From assembly GCF_003428335.1 (NCBI RefSeq), contig NZ_CP031704.1:3286001-3350000 (forward strand): a DNA stretch of 64,000 bases, given 5' to 3'. Under the pieces are notes generated by a model. The model did no database searches. It was not told the DNA's origin and worked only from the letters and a program-made list of their open reading frames with translations. The translations under genes and the position numbers were made by a program. This DNA is from Solimonas sp. K1W22B-7 (GTDB lineage Bacteria > Pseudomonadota > Gammaproteobacteria > Nevskiales > Nevskiaceae). Position 1 is the stretch's first letter. Every line of letters begins with the position of its first letter. Below are positions 27,988-37,209 of this stretch, in pieces.

Positions 27988-28013
27988 AAGCCCGCCGCCC
28001 GGCGGGCTTTTTC
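27988..28013 (+). terminator. Rho-independent terminator of the acc operon
   Basis: A 9-bp perfect stem (AAGCCCGCC/GGCGGGCTT) with a 4-nt loop runs into TTTTTC, 20 bp after accC. Confidence 0.92.
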
Positions 28014-28099
28014 GTACCGCAGGTTCCCGCGGCCGCTCCGGACGGCGGCGAGCGGTCTACCATCGCAGCGAATCAGCTCCACCTGCCCCTGCGGACGCC

Positions 28100-29176
28100 A
28101 TGCCTTCAAGACTGCTCGCCACCCTGCTGCTCCTGCTGGCCACCCCCATGGCCTGGGCCCTGCCCGAACTCGAGGAGCGCGAAACGATCCGCGAGGAGGT
28201 GGGCGCGCACTACTTCGGCCGCGACTTCGCAGCGCTGTCCGGACTCGCCGCCCGCTACCGCAAAGGCGAGAGGACCGAGAGCGGGCTGTGGAAGCTGTCG
28301 CTGTTCTACGTGGGGATCGAGCAGGTCGCGCAGGACACGCGCGGCAAGGAAATCCCCTGGCGCGCCACGCTGAAGACGGCGGCCGACTGGGCCACCGCCC
28401 GGCCGGATGACCCCACGCCCCGGGTCGTGCAGGCCAAGCTGATGATCGCCAGGGCCTGGCAGTTTCGCGGCGGTGACTGGGCCTCCCGGGTGCCGCAGCA
28501 GAACATGGACGCCTTCCACGCCGAACTGCGCCGCGCCGAAGCCCATCTGCTGCAGTACAAGGCCATGGCCTCGCAGGATCCGGAGTGGTATCGCTGCATG
28601 CTCGGAGTGGCGAACGGCCTGAGCTGGGATCGCGAACGCTTCGCCGGCCTGGTGGACGAGGCCACGCAGAAGCATCCCTACTACTACGAGATCTACTTCG
28701 CCGCACTGGAATACCTGACGCCGCGCTGGCATGGCAGCGACAGGCAGATCGACGACTTCGTCGCTTTCGCGGTCTCCCGCACGCAGCCCGTGGAGGGCGG
28801 CGGGCTGTATGCCCGCATCTACTGGTTCGCCTCGCAGATCGAGTACGGCGACCGGCTGGCGAAGGACTCGCTGCTGGACTGGCGCCGCATGAAAGGCGGC
28901 ATCGCCGACGTGCTGAAGCGCTACCCCGACCAGTGGAACATCAACAATTTCGGCCGCTTCGCCTGCCTGGCGGGCGACCGTGCGACGACCCGCGAACTGC
29001 TGATGAAGATGGAGGCGCCGGTATTGCTGGAGGGCTGGGGCGACATCGGCATGAGCGGCTACGCCGACTGCCTGCGCTGGTCCATAGGCAAGGCCGAATA
29101 CCCGGACTACCTGAAGCCGCCGGCCGCGAAACCGCCGCCGAAGCGCAAGCCTTCCAGCAGCCGCAATGCTGCCTAG
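28100..29176 (+). CDS. Exported protein, DUF4034-like
   Basis: Periplasmic or secreted protein of 358 residues with a clear signal peptide ending PMAWA before LPELEE. The mature part is helical, with patterns like GLAARYRKGERTESGLWKLSLFY and HPYYYEIYFAALEYLTPRWHG that recall DUF4034 proteins and TPR-like folds; this is a weak pattern match. A basic Lys/Pro/Ser-rich tail (KPPAAKPPPKRKPSSS) ends it. It has its own terminator-separated unit after accC. Function unknown. Confidence 0.6.
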   Translation: MPSRLLATLLLLLATPMAWALPELEERETIREEVGAHYFGRDFAALSGLAARYRKGERTESGLWKLSLFYVGIEQVAQDTRGKEIPWRATLKTAADWATARPDDPTPRVVQAKLMIARAWQFRGGDWASRVPQQNMDAFHAELRRAEAHLLQYKAMASQDPEWYRCMLGVANGLSWDRERFAGLVDEATQKHPYYYEIYFAALEYLTPRWHGSDRQIDDFVAFAVSRTQPVEGGGLYARIYWFASQIEYGDRLAKDSLLDWRRMKGGIADVLKRYPDQWNINNFGRFACLAGDRATTRELLMKMEAPVLLEGWGDIGMSGYADCLRWSIGKAEYPDYLKPPAAKPPPKRKPSSSRNAA

Positions 29177-29228
29177 GGGCCCAGCACTTTTGATCTTGAT
29201 GCCTATATCGCGGTCGCTGCACCGCCAT

Positions 29229-29251
29229 CGTCATACCGGCGGAAGCCGGTA
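29229..29251 (+). repeat. REP-type palindrome, left half, cut by IS30 element
   Basis: The sequence CGTCATACCGGCGGAAGCCGG followed by TA matches, with two substitutions, the reverse complement of the intact copy at 30317-30346. The missing remainder (ATCCAGTC) sits at 30284-30292 on the other side of the insertion sequence. Confidence 0.75.
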
Positions 29252-30235
29252 GGTGGATTCACATTTGAAATGCAACACTTTGGCGAAGACCTCGGCTGGG
29301 GTTTTGAAGCCGAGGCACTTGCGTGGCGTGTGATTGTAGATCTGAGCGATCTGCAAGAGTTGGTCTGGTGAGAGGTCTTCGACGTTGGTTCCCCGGGGTA
29401 GCCAGCGGCGCAAACGCCCGTTGGCATTCTCGACGCCACCCTTCTGCCAGGGGGAATGCGGATCGCAGAAATAGGTCTGCAAGCCCAGGGGCTGATGCAG
29501 GGTGTAGTGCAAGGCGAATTCGGTGCCGTTGTCGAAGGTGATGCTGCGGCGCAGGGCTGGGGGCAGTGGGGCCAGCAAGGCCTGGAGGGTTTGCGCCACC
29601 GGCGCAGCGGCCTTGCTGGGCTGGCGGACGATGGCGGTCAGCCGGGACGTTCGCTCATGCAGGGTCAGGATGGCTTGGCCATAGCGCGCAAAGAGCATCA
29701 GGTCGGCTTCCCAGTGTCCCGCCTGGCGCCGGTCAGCCGCAGCCTTGGGGCGCTTTTCGATCGAAACCCGCTGCTGGATGTGCTCTGCCGGGCTGCCGCC
29801 CTTGCGGCCACGGAAGCCGCGCTTGCTCTTGGCACGGGGCAGATAGAGACGCCAGGAAAAGTCGTTGGTCCGGGCGATCTGGGCGGCAATGAAGCGATAG
29901 ATGCTCTCGTAGCTGATCTGCAGATCCTGCTGAGCCAGCCGCCGCGATACCTGCTCGGGAGACCAGCCTCGGCGCAATCCCTCCAGAACCCTGGCTTGCA
30001 GCTCGGCATCACGCAGAAGCCGGCTACCTTGCCAGCGGCGCGCCCGAGCTTGCTCGCCGGCATAGACGCTCTGGTAGCCCGTCGCGCCAGTGTTGCGCTT
30101 CAGTTCCCGAGAAATGCTCGATGGCGCGCGATCCAGAGCTGCCGCAATTTGCCGGATCGACTCCCCGGCTTGGCGCCGACGGGAAATCTCACACCGTTCC
30201 TCGATTCCAAACTGCTCAAAGCTCTTGCGTCCCAT
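29231..30235 (-). CDS. IS30-family transposase
   Basis: DDE transposase of 334 residues. An N-terminal HTH region (FEQFGIEERCEISRRRQAG, then IRQIAAALDRAPSSISRELKRN) binds the ends. The catalytic core has GHWEADL (first Asp), FDNGTEF (second Asp) and the final Glu in SPWQKGGVENANGRLRRWLP, the IS30 signature. Family length is about 320-380, so it looks intact. The last codons (TYRLPPV and the TGA stop) lie beyond the left inverted repeat, in the host REP sequence, so the C-terminus is a read-out into flanking DNA. Confidence 0.95.
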   Translation of the reverse strand: MGRKSFEQFGIEERCEISRRRQAGESIRQIAAALDRAPSSISRELKRNTGATGYQSVYAGEQARARRWQGSRLLRDAELQARVLEGLRRGWSPEQVSRRLAQQDLQISYESIYRFIAAQIARTNDFSWRLYLPRAKSKRGFRGRKGGSPAEHIQQRVSIEKRPKAAADRRQAGHWEADLMLFARYGQAILTLHERTSRLTAIVRQPSKAAAPVAQTLQALLAPLPPALRRSITFDNGTEFALHYTLHQPLGLQTYFCDPHSPWQKGGVENANGRLRRWLPRGTNVEDLSPDQLLQIAQIYNHTPRKCLGFKTPAEVFAKVLHFKCESTYRLPPV

Positions 30236-30280
30236 TGCAGCACCCTCGTAATAGGGTGTTGCATTTGGTTTGTGAACTCA
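29254..30280 (-). mobile_element. IS30-family insertion sequence
   Basis: An element of about 1.03 kb bounded by imperfect inverted repeats of about 26 bp. The left end reads TGGATTCACA, then four mismatched bases, then AAATGCAACAC; the right end in reverse complement reads TGAGTTCACA, then AAATGCAACAC. It holds one transposase gene. It is inserted inside a REP palindrome. No unambiguous 2-3 bp target duplication could be assigned, so the outer limits may be off by a few bases. Confidence 0.85.
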
Positions 30281-30346
30281 CGGCATCCAGTCGTGAAGCG
30301 TCGGCCATTGCCCAGGGACTGGATGCCGGCTTCCGCCGGCATGACG
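30281..30346 (+). repeat. REP-type palindrome pair (right half plus intact inverted copy)
   Basis: Positions 30281-30292 carry the second half of the REP interrupted at 29251. Positions 30317-30346 carry a complete inverted copy whose centre is the palindrome GCCGGCTTCCGCCGGC. Together with the left half they form a BIME-like pair around a spacer of about 24 bp, in the gap before der. Confidence 0.75.
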
Positions 30347-30376
30347 GGTCGAAGTTCTTGATTAAATCGAAACCGC

Positions 30377-31768
30377 TCAGCGCTTCTTGACCCGCTCCAT
30401 CAGGCGCTTCTTCTTCTTGATCTGGCGCCCGGTCAACTGGTTCTTGCGGCCCTTGAACGGGTTCTCGCTGGTCTTGAAGGCCAGCACCAGGGGCACGCCG
30501 ACCAGCTTGAAGGCCTCGCGGAAGCGGTTGGTGAGATAGCGCTTGTAGACGTCGGGCAGCTTGTCGGTCTGGTTGCCGTGCACGATGATCTTGGGCGGGT
30601 TCTGGCCGCCCTGGTGGGCGTAGCGCAGCTTGATGCGGCGACCCAGCACGGCCGGCGGCTGGTGCTGCTCGACCGCCTTCTCCAGCACCTTGTTCAGCTC
30701 CGGCGTCGGCATCTCGCGCATGGTCGCGTCGAAGGCGTCCTGCACGAAGCCCATCAGCTCGCCGACACCGGTGCCGTGGCGTGCCGAGATGTAGCGCACC
30801 GGGGCGTAGTCGAGGAACGGCATCTTCAGCGTGACCTGGTAGCGCACCTGCTCGCGCTCGTCGGGCTGCAGGCCATCCCATTTGTTGATCGCGATGATCA
30901 TGGCGCGGCCGCGCTGCGCCACCAGGCCCAGCAGGCGCGCGTCCTGCTCGCTGATGTCGTTGTGGGCGTCGAGCACGGCGATCACGACGTGGGCACGCTC
31001 GATCGCGTCCAGCGTCTTGACGATGGAGAACTTCTCCACCGCTTCCCAGACACGGGCACGGCGGCGGATGCCGGCGGTGTCGATCAGGGTGAACTGGCGG
31101 CCGTCGTATTCGAAGGGAATGGCGATGGCATCGCGCGTGGTGCCGGGCAGGTCGGCCGCGACCACGCGCTCCTCGCCCAGCAGGCGGTTGACCAGGGTCG
31201 ACTTGCCGACGTTGGGGCGGCCGACGATGGCGACGCAGATGCCGTCCTGCGGCTGCGGCACCTGGGTTTCCGGCACGTCCTTGAGCAGCTCGCGCAGCAG
31301 CGCCGAAACGCCGTCGCCGTGCGCCGAGGAGATCGGCACCGGCTCGCCCAGGCCCAGGGAGTAGAAGTCGCCGGCGACGGTGGTCTTGGGCAGACCCTCG
31401 GCCTTGTTCACCAGCAGGGTCAGCGGCTTGCCGAGCTTGCGCAGCTGCTTGGCGATGGCCTCGTCCGGCCCCAGGCGGCCCTGCAGGCCATCGACCAGGA
31501 ACAGCACCTGGTCGGCCTCCGACAGCGCGATCTGCGCCTGCTCTTCGGCCAGCACCGCCAGCGGGTCCGAGGACTCCGGCATCAAACCGCCGGTGTCCAC
31601 GACGATGAAGGTCTTGTTCTCGAAGGTGCCGGTGCCGTACTGGCGATCGCGGGTCAGGCCCGGCAGGTCGGCCACCAGTGCGTCGCGCGTCCCCGTCAGC
31701 CGGTTGAACAGGGTCGATTTGCCGACGTTGGGGCGGCCGACCAGGACGATCGTGGGAAGCGTATTCAT
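30377..31768 (-). CDS. der: Ribosome-associated GTPase Der (EngA)
   Basis: Double-GTPase of 463 residues required for 50S subunit assembly. Two tandem G domains each show the P-loop GRPNVGKST (about residues 10-18 and 180-188), DLPGLTRD or DLPGTTRD switch elements and NKAEG or NKWDG. A C-terminal KH-like domain follows and ends with a basic tail (GRQIKKKKRLMERVKKR). Start ATG 31768 gives the standard MNTLPTIVLVGRPN; in-frame ATGs at 31777 and 31780 are also possible. It follows bamB by 234 bp, in conserved order. Confidence 0.97.
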   Translation of the reverse strand: MNTLPTIVLVGRPNVGKSTLFNRLTGTRDALVADLPGLTRDRQYGTGTFENKTFIVVDTGGLMPESSDPLAVLAEEQAQIALSEADQVLFLVDGLQGRLGPDEAIAKQLRKLGKPLTLLVNKAEGLPKTTVAGDFYSLGLGEPVPISSAHGDGVSALLRELLKDVPETQVPQPQDGICVAIVGRPNVGKSTLVNRLLGEERVVAADLPGTTRDAIAIPFEYDGRQFTLIDTAGIRRRARVWEAVEKFSIVKTLDAIERAHVVIAVLDAHNDISEQDARLLGLVAQRGRAMIIAINKWDGLQPDEREQVRYQVTLKMPFLDYAPVRYISARHGTGVGELMGFVQDAFDATMREMPTPELNKVLEKAVEQHQPPAVLGRRIKLRYAHQGGQNPPKIIVHGNQTDKLPDVYKRYLTNRFREAFKLVGVPLVLAFKTSENPFKGRKNQLTGRQIKKKKRLMERVKKR

Positions 31769-31776
31769 GACAGTCA

Positions 31777-31970
31777 TCATACCGGCGGAAACGACAAGGC
31801 GGGGTGAGGCGGAAAGAGGTGGATGTCCAGTGGACATCCGCCCCGCCGAACGCCCGGCCATGGATGGCCGGGCTGGGGGTAATTCAGGTAGCTGCTGTCC
31901 CGCCATGGACGGCCAGCGCGGTGAAACGCAGACCGGATGCCGGCTTTCGCGGGCACCCGGTCTGGATGTT
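31777..31970. repeat. Cluster of palindromes in der-bamB spacer
   Basis: A REP half-site (TCATACCGGCGGAA) abuts the der start. Two perfect 9-bp inverted repeats follow at 31821-31839 (arm GGATGTCCA) and 31853-31872 (arm CCCGGCCAT). A degenerate REP-like palindrome lies at about 31930-31967 (CCGGATGCCGGC with CCGGTCTGG). No protein-coding potential is evident. They could act as transcript-stabilising or attenuating structures between bamB and der. Confidence 0.5.
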
Positions 31971-32002
31971 CGAGCTTGAGTCGAACCGCCCTTGCGGCAG
32001 TC

Positions 32003-33139
32003 CTACTTGAGGTGGACCGCGGCGATGCGCCCGGTGTTGTTCATGACGTAAAGCAGGTCGTCACCGGTCACCAGGGCGGCCCGGATCGGGTCGCTGCCCT
32101 CGCGCGAGCGGGCCACGATCTTGCCGTCCTTGGGGTCCAGCCAGTGCAGGTAGCCCTCGAAGTCGCCGATCACGATCCAGCCCTTGTACTGGGCGGGGGG
32201 TGACAGGCGGCGGTTGAGCAGGGTTTCCTGCTTCCAGGTGGCGGCACCGGTGCGGGCATCCAGGCCCCAGATCACGCCGGACTCGTCGGTCACGACGATG
32301 TTCTCGCCGGCCTCGGCAAAGCCGGTGTAGCTCTTGATCGAACGGCGCCACAGCACCTGGCCGGTATCGCCGTCGAGGCAGGCCACTTCGCCGCCGAAGC
32401 TGGCGGCGAAGACTTCCTTGCCGTTGTCCAGCAGGCTGGCGTCGACGTCGGTCAGGCGCTCCAGCTCGGTACGGCCGCTGGGCACGGCCACGACCTGCTC
32501 CCACTCGGGGATGCCGTCGGACAGCTTCAGCGCGGCCAGGCGGCCGTTGTCGAAGCCGATGTAGACGCGGTTGCCGACGACCAGCGGCGTCGACATGCCG
32601 CGCAGCGTCAGGTTGGGCACGCTGCGGTCCTGCAGCCAGAGGCGGTCGCCCTTGGTCGCGGACAGGCCGTAGACGCGGCCGTCGCCGCTGCGGGCGACGA
32701 TGACATTGCCGTTGCCCACCGGTGAGGACATGACCTCGCTGGAGACGCTGCGGCGCCACTTTTCCTTGCCGTCGGCACGGCTCAGGGCGATGACCTCGGC
32801 GTCCAGCGTACCGACCAGCACCAGGTCGCCGGACACGCCGGGGCCGGAGATGACGCGGCTGTTGGTGCTGGCCTGCCACAGGCGGGCACCGGTCTTGGGA
32901 TTGAAGGCATAGACGCGGCCGGCGGTGTCGGCGGCAAACAGCGCATCAGCCTCCAGCGCCAGGCGCAGGCCACCGAACTCGCCATTGCTGCCCTTGCCGG
33001 CGCCGTGGCTCCAGGCCGTCTGCGGCTTGATCGCCGGGGCCTCGATGGTGGCCAGCTTGGCCGGCTCGCGGACCTTGCCCTTGCTGGAGCAGGCGGCGGC
33101 GCCCAGCGCCAGCATCAGGACCAGCAGGATGCGCGTCAC
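32003..33139 (-). CDS. bamB: Outer membrane protein assembly factor BamB
   Basis: Lipoprotein of 378 residues of the BAM complex, which inserts beta-barrel proteins in the outer membrane. The signal peptide ends in the lipobox GAAAC (Cys near residue 17). PQQ-like repeats form an eight-bladed propeller: VYAFNPKTGARLW, VIALSRADGKEKW, VYGLSATKGDRLW, VACLDGDTGQVLW and others. The start overlaps the yfgM stop by 4 bp (ATGA). Gene order hisS-yfgM-bamB-der is conserved in gammaproteobacteria. Confidence 0.96.
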   Translation of the reverse strand: MTRILLVLMLALGAAACSSKGKVREPAKLATIEAPAIKPQTAWSHGAGKGSNGEFGGLRLALEADALFAADTAGRVYAFNPKTGARLWQASTNSRVISGPGVSGDLVLVGTLDAEVIALSRADGKEKWRRSVSSEVMSSPVGNGNVIVARSGDGRVYGLSATKGDRLWLQDRSVPNLTLRGMSTPLVVGNRVYIGFDNGRLAALKLSDGIPEWEQVVAVPSGRTELERLTDVDASLLDNGKEVFAASFGGEVACLDGDTGQVLWRRSIKSYTGFAEAGENIVVTDESGVIWGLDARTGAATWKQETLLNRRLSPPAQYKGWIVIGDFEGYLHWLDPKDGKIVARSREGSDPIRAALVTGDDLLYVMNNTGRIAAVHLK

Positions 33140-33774
33140 GACTGCACCGCGACGGCGAGGTCGTCGAGCTTGCGCTGCAGCAATTCGTTGGCGCCGGCCT
33201 TCTCGGGCTGCACCTTCAGGGCCTTTTCATAGGCCTGGCGGGCGGCGGCGCGGTCGCCCTGCGCCAGCTTGATGTCGCCGCGCAGTTCCTCGTAGAGGTT
33301 CTCGTACTCGCCGGCGGCGCCGTCGAGCTGCTTGAGCGCATCGTCGGGCTTGTTCTGGGCCCAGAGCACGCGGGCCTGGCGCAGGCGGGCGAGGCGCTGC
33401 AGGCCCTCGTCCTTGCTGTTGGCGGCGACCCACTGCAGCTGCTTGAGGGCGTCGTCCAGCTTGCCGTCCTCGACCGCCTTGCCGGCCAGCAGCAGCGCGG
33501 CGTCGGTGGCATAGGGCGACATGGCGAAGTCCTTCGCCAGCTTGTCGCCGGAGGCCTTGGCGTCTTCGGACTTGCCGGCGACCACGGCCTTCTTCATGTC
33601 CTCGTAGATCTGCGAAGCCTGCTCGGACTTGCCGATCTTGTACTGCTTCCACTGTTCCCAGCCGAGGATGCCGGCCAGGCCGATGCCCAGGCCGACCGCC
33701 AGGGCCGCCCAGTTCTCCTTCCACCAGCGCTTGAGGTTCTCGACTTGTTCTTCGTCGTCGTAATGGGTCGTCAC
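33136..33774 (-). CDS. yfgM: YfgM-like ancillary SecYEG translocon subunit
   Basis: Inner-membrane protein of 212 residues with one TM helix near 23-40 ([18 protein letters not shown]) and a periplasmic TPR-like domain. The N-terminus [18 protein letters not shown] is typical. In E. coli YfgM associates with the Sec translocon and PpiD and aids periplasmic chaperoning. The start is GTG at 33774, overlapping the hisS stop by 4 bp (GTGA); no ATG lies near. Confidence 0.93.
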   Translation of the reverse strand: MTTHYDDEEQVENLKRWWKENWAALAVGLGIGLAGILGWEQWKQYKIGKSEQASQIYEDMKKAVVAGKSEDAKASGDKLAKDFAMSPYATDAALLLAGKAVEDGKLDDALKQLQWVAANSKDEGLQRLARLRQARVLWAQNKPDDALKQLDGAAGEYENLYEELRGDIKLAQGDRAAARQAYEKALKVQPEKAGANELLQRKLDDLAVAVQS

Positions 33775-35063
33775 GTGGGTTTCTCGCTGAGTTCCAGCAG
33801 ACCAGCGAGATGGGCCGGGAGTTCCGGCCAGCCCACGGTCTGCTGCTGGGAATCGTTGTTGCGCAGGGATTTTACTAGAACGCGGTTTTCCGCTGCTTCC
33901 TGGTCGCCCAGGATCAGGGCCATGCGGGCCCCGCTCTTGTCGGCGCGCTTGAGCTGGGCCTGCAGCTTGCCGCCGCCGGCGTTGAGCACCATGCGCAGGC
34001 CCGGCAGGCGGTCGCGCAGGGTCTCGGCCAGCTTGCGGGCCTCGCGCTGGGCGGTGTCGCCGAGCCAGCAGAAGTAGACCTGGGGGGCGCCGTCCGGCAG
34101 GGCCGCCTGTTGTGCGTTGAGCAGCAGGATCAGGCGCTCGACGCCGCTGGCCCAGCCCACGGCCGGGGTCGGCGTGCCGCCGAGCTGCGCCACCAGGCCG
34201 TCGTAGCGGCCGCCGGCGCAGACCGTGCCCTGGGCACCGAGCTGGGTGGTGGTCCACTCGAACACGCCGCGGCTGTAGTAGTCCAGGCCGCGCACCAGGC
34301 GCGGGTTGACGGTATAGGGGATGCCGAGGTCGCCGAGGCCCTGCTGCAGGCCGTCGAAGTGCGCGCGCGACTCGTCGTCCAGGTGGTCCAGGATGCTCGG
34401 CGCCCCGGCCAGCAGGGCCTGGGTCTGCGGCGACTTGGAGTCGAGCACGCGCAGCGGGTTGCTGTGCAGGCGGCGCTGCGAGTCGGCGTCCAGCGCGGAC
34501 AGGTGCTGCTCGAGGTAGGCCACCAGGGCGGCGCGGTAGTTCTGGCGCGTGTCGCCGCTGCCCAGCGAGTTCAGCTCCAGCGTCAGGCCGGTGAGGCCCA
34601 GGCGGCGGAACAGCCGCGCCGACAGCGCGATCAGCTCGACGTCGATGTCGGGCCCGGCCATGCCGTAGGCCTCGACACCGAGCTGGTGGAACTGGCGGTA
34701 GCGCCCGGCCTGCGGCCGCTCGTGGCGGAACATGGGGCCGGCGTACCACAGGCGCTGCTGCTGGTTGTGCAGCAGGCCGTGCTCGAGGCCGGCGCGCACG
34801 CAGGCGGCGGTGCCCTCGGGGCGCAGCGCCAGGCTGTCGCCCTCGCGGTCGGTGAAGGAGAACATCTCCTTCTCGACGATGTCGGTAACCTCGCCGATGG
34901 AGCGCTTGAACAGCGCGGTCTGCTCGATGATCGGCAGGCGGATCTCGCCGTAGCCGTAGCCATTGAGGATGTCGGCGGCCACGGCATGGAAGTGCTGCCA
35001 CTGCGCGGTGGCAGGGGGCAGCACATCATTGAATCCTTTTACGGACTGGAACAGGTTGGCCAT
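33771..35063 (-). CDS. hisS: Histidyl-tRNA synthetase
   Basis: Class II aminoacyl-tRNA synthetase of 430 residues. It shows the N-terminus [10 protein letters not shown], motif 2 ([17 protein letters not shown], then [20 protein letters not shown]), the histidine-specific [15 protein letters not shown] and motif 3 [13 protein letters not shown] with GWASGVERL, followed by a C-terminal anticodon-binding domain. The start ATG 35063 has no recognisable Shine-Dalgarno; a long hairpin ends 10 nt upstream. It is followed by yfgM with overlap. Confidence 0.97.
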   Translation of the reverse strand: MANLFQSVKGFNDVLPPATAQWQHFHAVAADILNGYGYGEIRLPIIEQTALFKRSIGEVTDIVEKEMFSFTDREGDSLALRPEGTAACVRAGLEHGLLHNQQQRLWYAGPMFRHERPQAGRYRQFHQLGVEAYGMAGPDIDVELIALSARLFRRLGLTGLTLELNSLGSGDTRQNYRAALVAYLEQHLSALDADSQRRLHSNPLRVLDSKSPQTQALLAGAPSILDHLDDESRAHFDGLQQGLGDLGIPYTVNPRLVRGLDYYSRGVFEWTTTQLGAQGTVCAGGRYDGLVAQLGGTPTPAVGWASGVERLILLLNAQQAALPDGAPQVYFCWLGDTAQREARKLAETLRDRLPGLRMVLNAGGGKLQAQLKRADKSGARMALILGDQEAAENRVLVKSLRNNDSQQQTVGWPELPAHLAGLLELSEKPT

Positions 35064-35072
35064 AAAGCAATC

Positions 35073-35145
35073 AGTCCGCGAATGAACGCAAATGAACGCA
35101 AATGCGAAGGCCGTATTGGCGTTTATTTGCGTTCATTTGCGGACT
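35073..35145. repeat. Long inverted repeat at ispG end and hisS leader
   Basis: Two 27-28 bp arms (35073-35099 and 35118-35145) are complementary apart from two G-T positions, with an 18-nt loop. The arms consist of the reiterated unit AATGAACGCA. One arm encodes the last residues of IspG and its stop codon, and the other ends just before the hisS ATG. In RNA both mismatches can form G-U pairs, so a very stable stem is expected. Confidence 0.85.
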
Positions 35146-36247
35146 CAATTTTTTTCTGTGCTTTTCTTTCCGCGAGCTTCTCGCGCACCAGTTTCTCGAG
35201 CACGTCGACCAGCTCTTCGTTGTGCGCCTTGTACTGGATCTTGCCGTCGACGTAGATCGAGTTGGGGCGGCCGCCGGCGACGCCGATGGCGGCCTCGCGG
35301 GCTTCGCCCGGGCCGTTGACCACGCAGCCGATCACGGCCAGGTCCAGCGGCTCGTCGATTTCGTCGAAGCGGCGCTCCAGCTCGGCCACGGCCTTGATCA
35401 CGTCGAAGTTCTGGCGCGAGCAGGACGGACAGGCGACGAGGTTGATGCCGCGGTTGCGCAGGTGCAGCGACTTGAGGATGTCCCAGCCGACCTTCACTTC
35501 CTCGATCGGATCGGCGGCCAGCGACACGCGGATGGTGTCGCCGATGCCGTCGGCCAGCAGCATGCCCAGGCCGATCGCGGACTTGACCGAACCGGCACGC
35601 AGGCCGCCGGCCTCGGTGATGCCCAGGTGCAGCGGCTGGTCGATCAGCTTGGCCAGCTTGCGGTAGGCCTCCACCGTCATGAAGACCTCGGAGGCCTTCA
35701 GCGATACCTTGAAGTCCTCGAAGCTGTGCTTGCGCAGGATCTCGATGTGGCGCAGCGCCGACTCGACCAGGGCATCGGAGTTGGGCTCGCCGTACTTTTC
35801 CTGCAGGTCGCCTTCCAGCGAGCCGGCGTTGACGCCGATGCGGATCGGCACGCCGTGGTGCTTGGCGCAGGCGATCACTTCGGCCACCTTGCGGTCGCCG
35901 CCGATGTTGCCGGGATTGATGCGCAGGCAGTCCGCGCCGGCTTCGGCCGCGGCGATGCCGCACTTGTAGTTGAAGTGGATGTCGGCCACCAGGGGCACGT
36001 AGCCGACCTGCTTCTTGATCTGGCGGAAGGCCTCGGCGGCTTTGATCGTCGGCACCGACACGCGCACGATGTCGGCGCCCGCCTTCATCGCCGCCTGGAT
36101 CTGCGCCACGGTGGCGGCGACGTCCTCGGTGTCGGTGTTGGTCATGGTCTGGATCGCCACCGGCGCATCGCCGCCCACGGTGACGCGGCCGACGCGGATC
36201 GGCCGCGACTTGCGTCGCAGGATCTGGTGGTGGCTCTTCATCGCCAT
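35123..36247 (-). CDS. ispG: (E)-4-hydroxy-3-methylbut-2-enyl-diphosphate synthase
   Basis: Iron-sulfur enzyme of the MEP isoprenoid pathway, 374 residues. Typical segments are [23 protein letters not shown] near the start, the TIM-barrel block [11 protein letters not shown], and the [4Fe-4S] ligands in [10 protein letters not shown] and the later [15 protein letters not shown] 36247 was chosen for the GGAG Shine-Dalgarno 8 nt upstream; ATG 36241 is an alternative. The C-terminal ESANERK is encoded by a repeat arm and is probably not conserved. It lies between rodZ and hisS, the usual order. Confidence 0.97.
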   Translation of the reverse strand: MAMKSHHQILRRKSRPIRVGRVTVGGDAPVAIQTMTNTDTEDVAATVAQIQAAMKAGADIVRVSVPTIKAAEAFRQIKKQVGYVPLVADIHFNYKCGIAAAEAGADCLRINPGNIGGDRKVAEVIACAKHHGVPIRIGVNAGSLEGDLQEKYGEPNSDALVESALRHIEILRKHSFEDFKVSLKASEVFMTVEAYRKLAKLIDQPLHLGITEAGGLRAGSVKSAIGLGMLLADGIGDTIRVSLAADPIEEVKVGWDILKSLHLRNRGINLVACPSCSRQNFDVIKAVAELERRFDEIDEPLDLAVIGCVVNGPGEAREAAIGVAGGRPNSIYVDGKIQYKAHNEELVDVLEKLVREKLAERKAQKKIESANERK

Positions 36248-36266
36248 GCGTGGGCTCCGGGGTGGC

Positions 36267-37208
36267 CTAACGTGCCGGCAGCGTGAAGCGCGCGGTCTTG
36301 TTGTCGCGCGTGAAGGCCTGCGTGTCGAAGGGCTTGCCGGCAAAGTCGAGCTTCACCGCCGGCGCGTTGCCGAGGAACACGTTCAGCGGCAGGGCACCGC
36401 TGAGCGAATGCGATTCGCCGGGCTGCGCCAGGCCGTTGAACAGGGTCTTGCCCGAGGCATCGTCCACGCGCACCCAGGAGGTGGCGGTGAAGCTCAGTAC
36501 CGCGGTGCTGGCAGCCGGCGTCGGCGCTGCGGCGGGTGCCGCCGGGGCAGCCGGCGTCACCGAAGCCGGGACCGGGGCGGTGGCCGGGGCGGCGGGCAGC
36601 GGCGGCACGACAGCGGCGGCATCCGCCGGGGAACCCGCGGCGGGCGCCGGAACCACCGGAGCGGTATCGACGCCGGGCGCAGCGATCGCAGGGACGGCCT
36701 CGTCGGCCGGGACCACGGCCGCGGGAACCGTGTTGATGGCTGCGCCCGTCTCCACGGTCTGCGGCACGGACCCGCTCTTGCCGCGAGCCATCCAGACCAG
36801 GGTGCAGATCACCACCGCCACGATCGCCAGGGTGATCGTCAGCATGACCGGCAGGCGGCTGGCGGAGCCGAGGTCGGCACCCGAGGCCAGGCGCAGCTTG
36901 GCCGGCGGCAAGGGCTGCTTCGGCGCAACGCGGGCCTGGTAGGCATCCAGCAGGGCCTTCTCGGAGATATCCAGCACCTTGGCGCACTTGCGGTAGTAAC
37001 CGCGCACGTAGACCGCCTCGAGCATCGCGCTGTAGTCGTCGCGCTCCAGCCCCTCGATGGTGTGGTACGACAGCTTGGTGACGCCGGCCAGTTCGTCGAG
37101 CGACAGGTTCAGGCGCTCGCGCCCCTGGCGGATCATGGCGCCGGGGCTGGTCACGTTGGCGGACGCGGGCGTCTCGCCGCTCGTCGGATGTTCGTTTTCA
37201 GCGCTCAT
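36267..37208 (-). CDS. rodZ: Cytoskeleton protein RodZ
   Basis: Membrane protein of 313 residues linking MreB to cell-shape synthesis. An N-terminal cytoplasmic HTH_25 domain (about 25-90, with [30 protein letters not shown] and [14 protein letters not shown]) precedes one TM helix (about 120-142). A long periplasmic Ala/Pro/Val-rich linker (150-235) follows, then a C-terminal DUF4115 domain ([19 protein letters not shown]). It is separated from pilW by 1 bp and from ispG by 19 bp, in conserved gammaproteobacterial order. Confidence 0.94.
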   Translation of the reverse strand: MSAENEHPTSGETPASANVTSPGAMIRQGRERLNLSLDELAGVTKLSYHTIEGLERDDYSAMLEAVYVRGYYRKCAKVLDISEKALLDAYQARVAPKQPLPPAKLRLASGADLGSASRLPVMLTITLAIVAVVICTLVWMARGKSGSVPQTVETGAAINTVPAAVVPADEAVPAIAAPGVDTAPVVPAPAAGSPADAAAVVPPLPAAPATAPVPASVTPAAPAAPAAAPTPAASTAVLSFTATSWVRVDDASGKTLFNGLAQPGESHSLSGALPLNVFLGNAPAVKLDFAGKPFDTQAFTRDNKTARFTLPAR

Positions 37209-37209
37209 T

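Noticed and set aside
29254-30280. Exact target-site duplication for the IS30 element
   Set aside because: The bases next to the two ends do not give an unambiguous 2-3 bp direct repeat, so none is claimed.
32061-32879. Minus-strand 272-codon frame inside bamB
   Set aside because: Overlaps bamB in another frame with an Arg/Gln/Gly/Pro-rich translation and no start signal.
35073-35145. CRISPR-like array
   Set aside because: The AATGAACGCA units form a single hairpin with inverted arms, not direct repeats with spacers.
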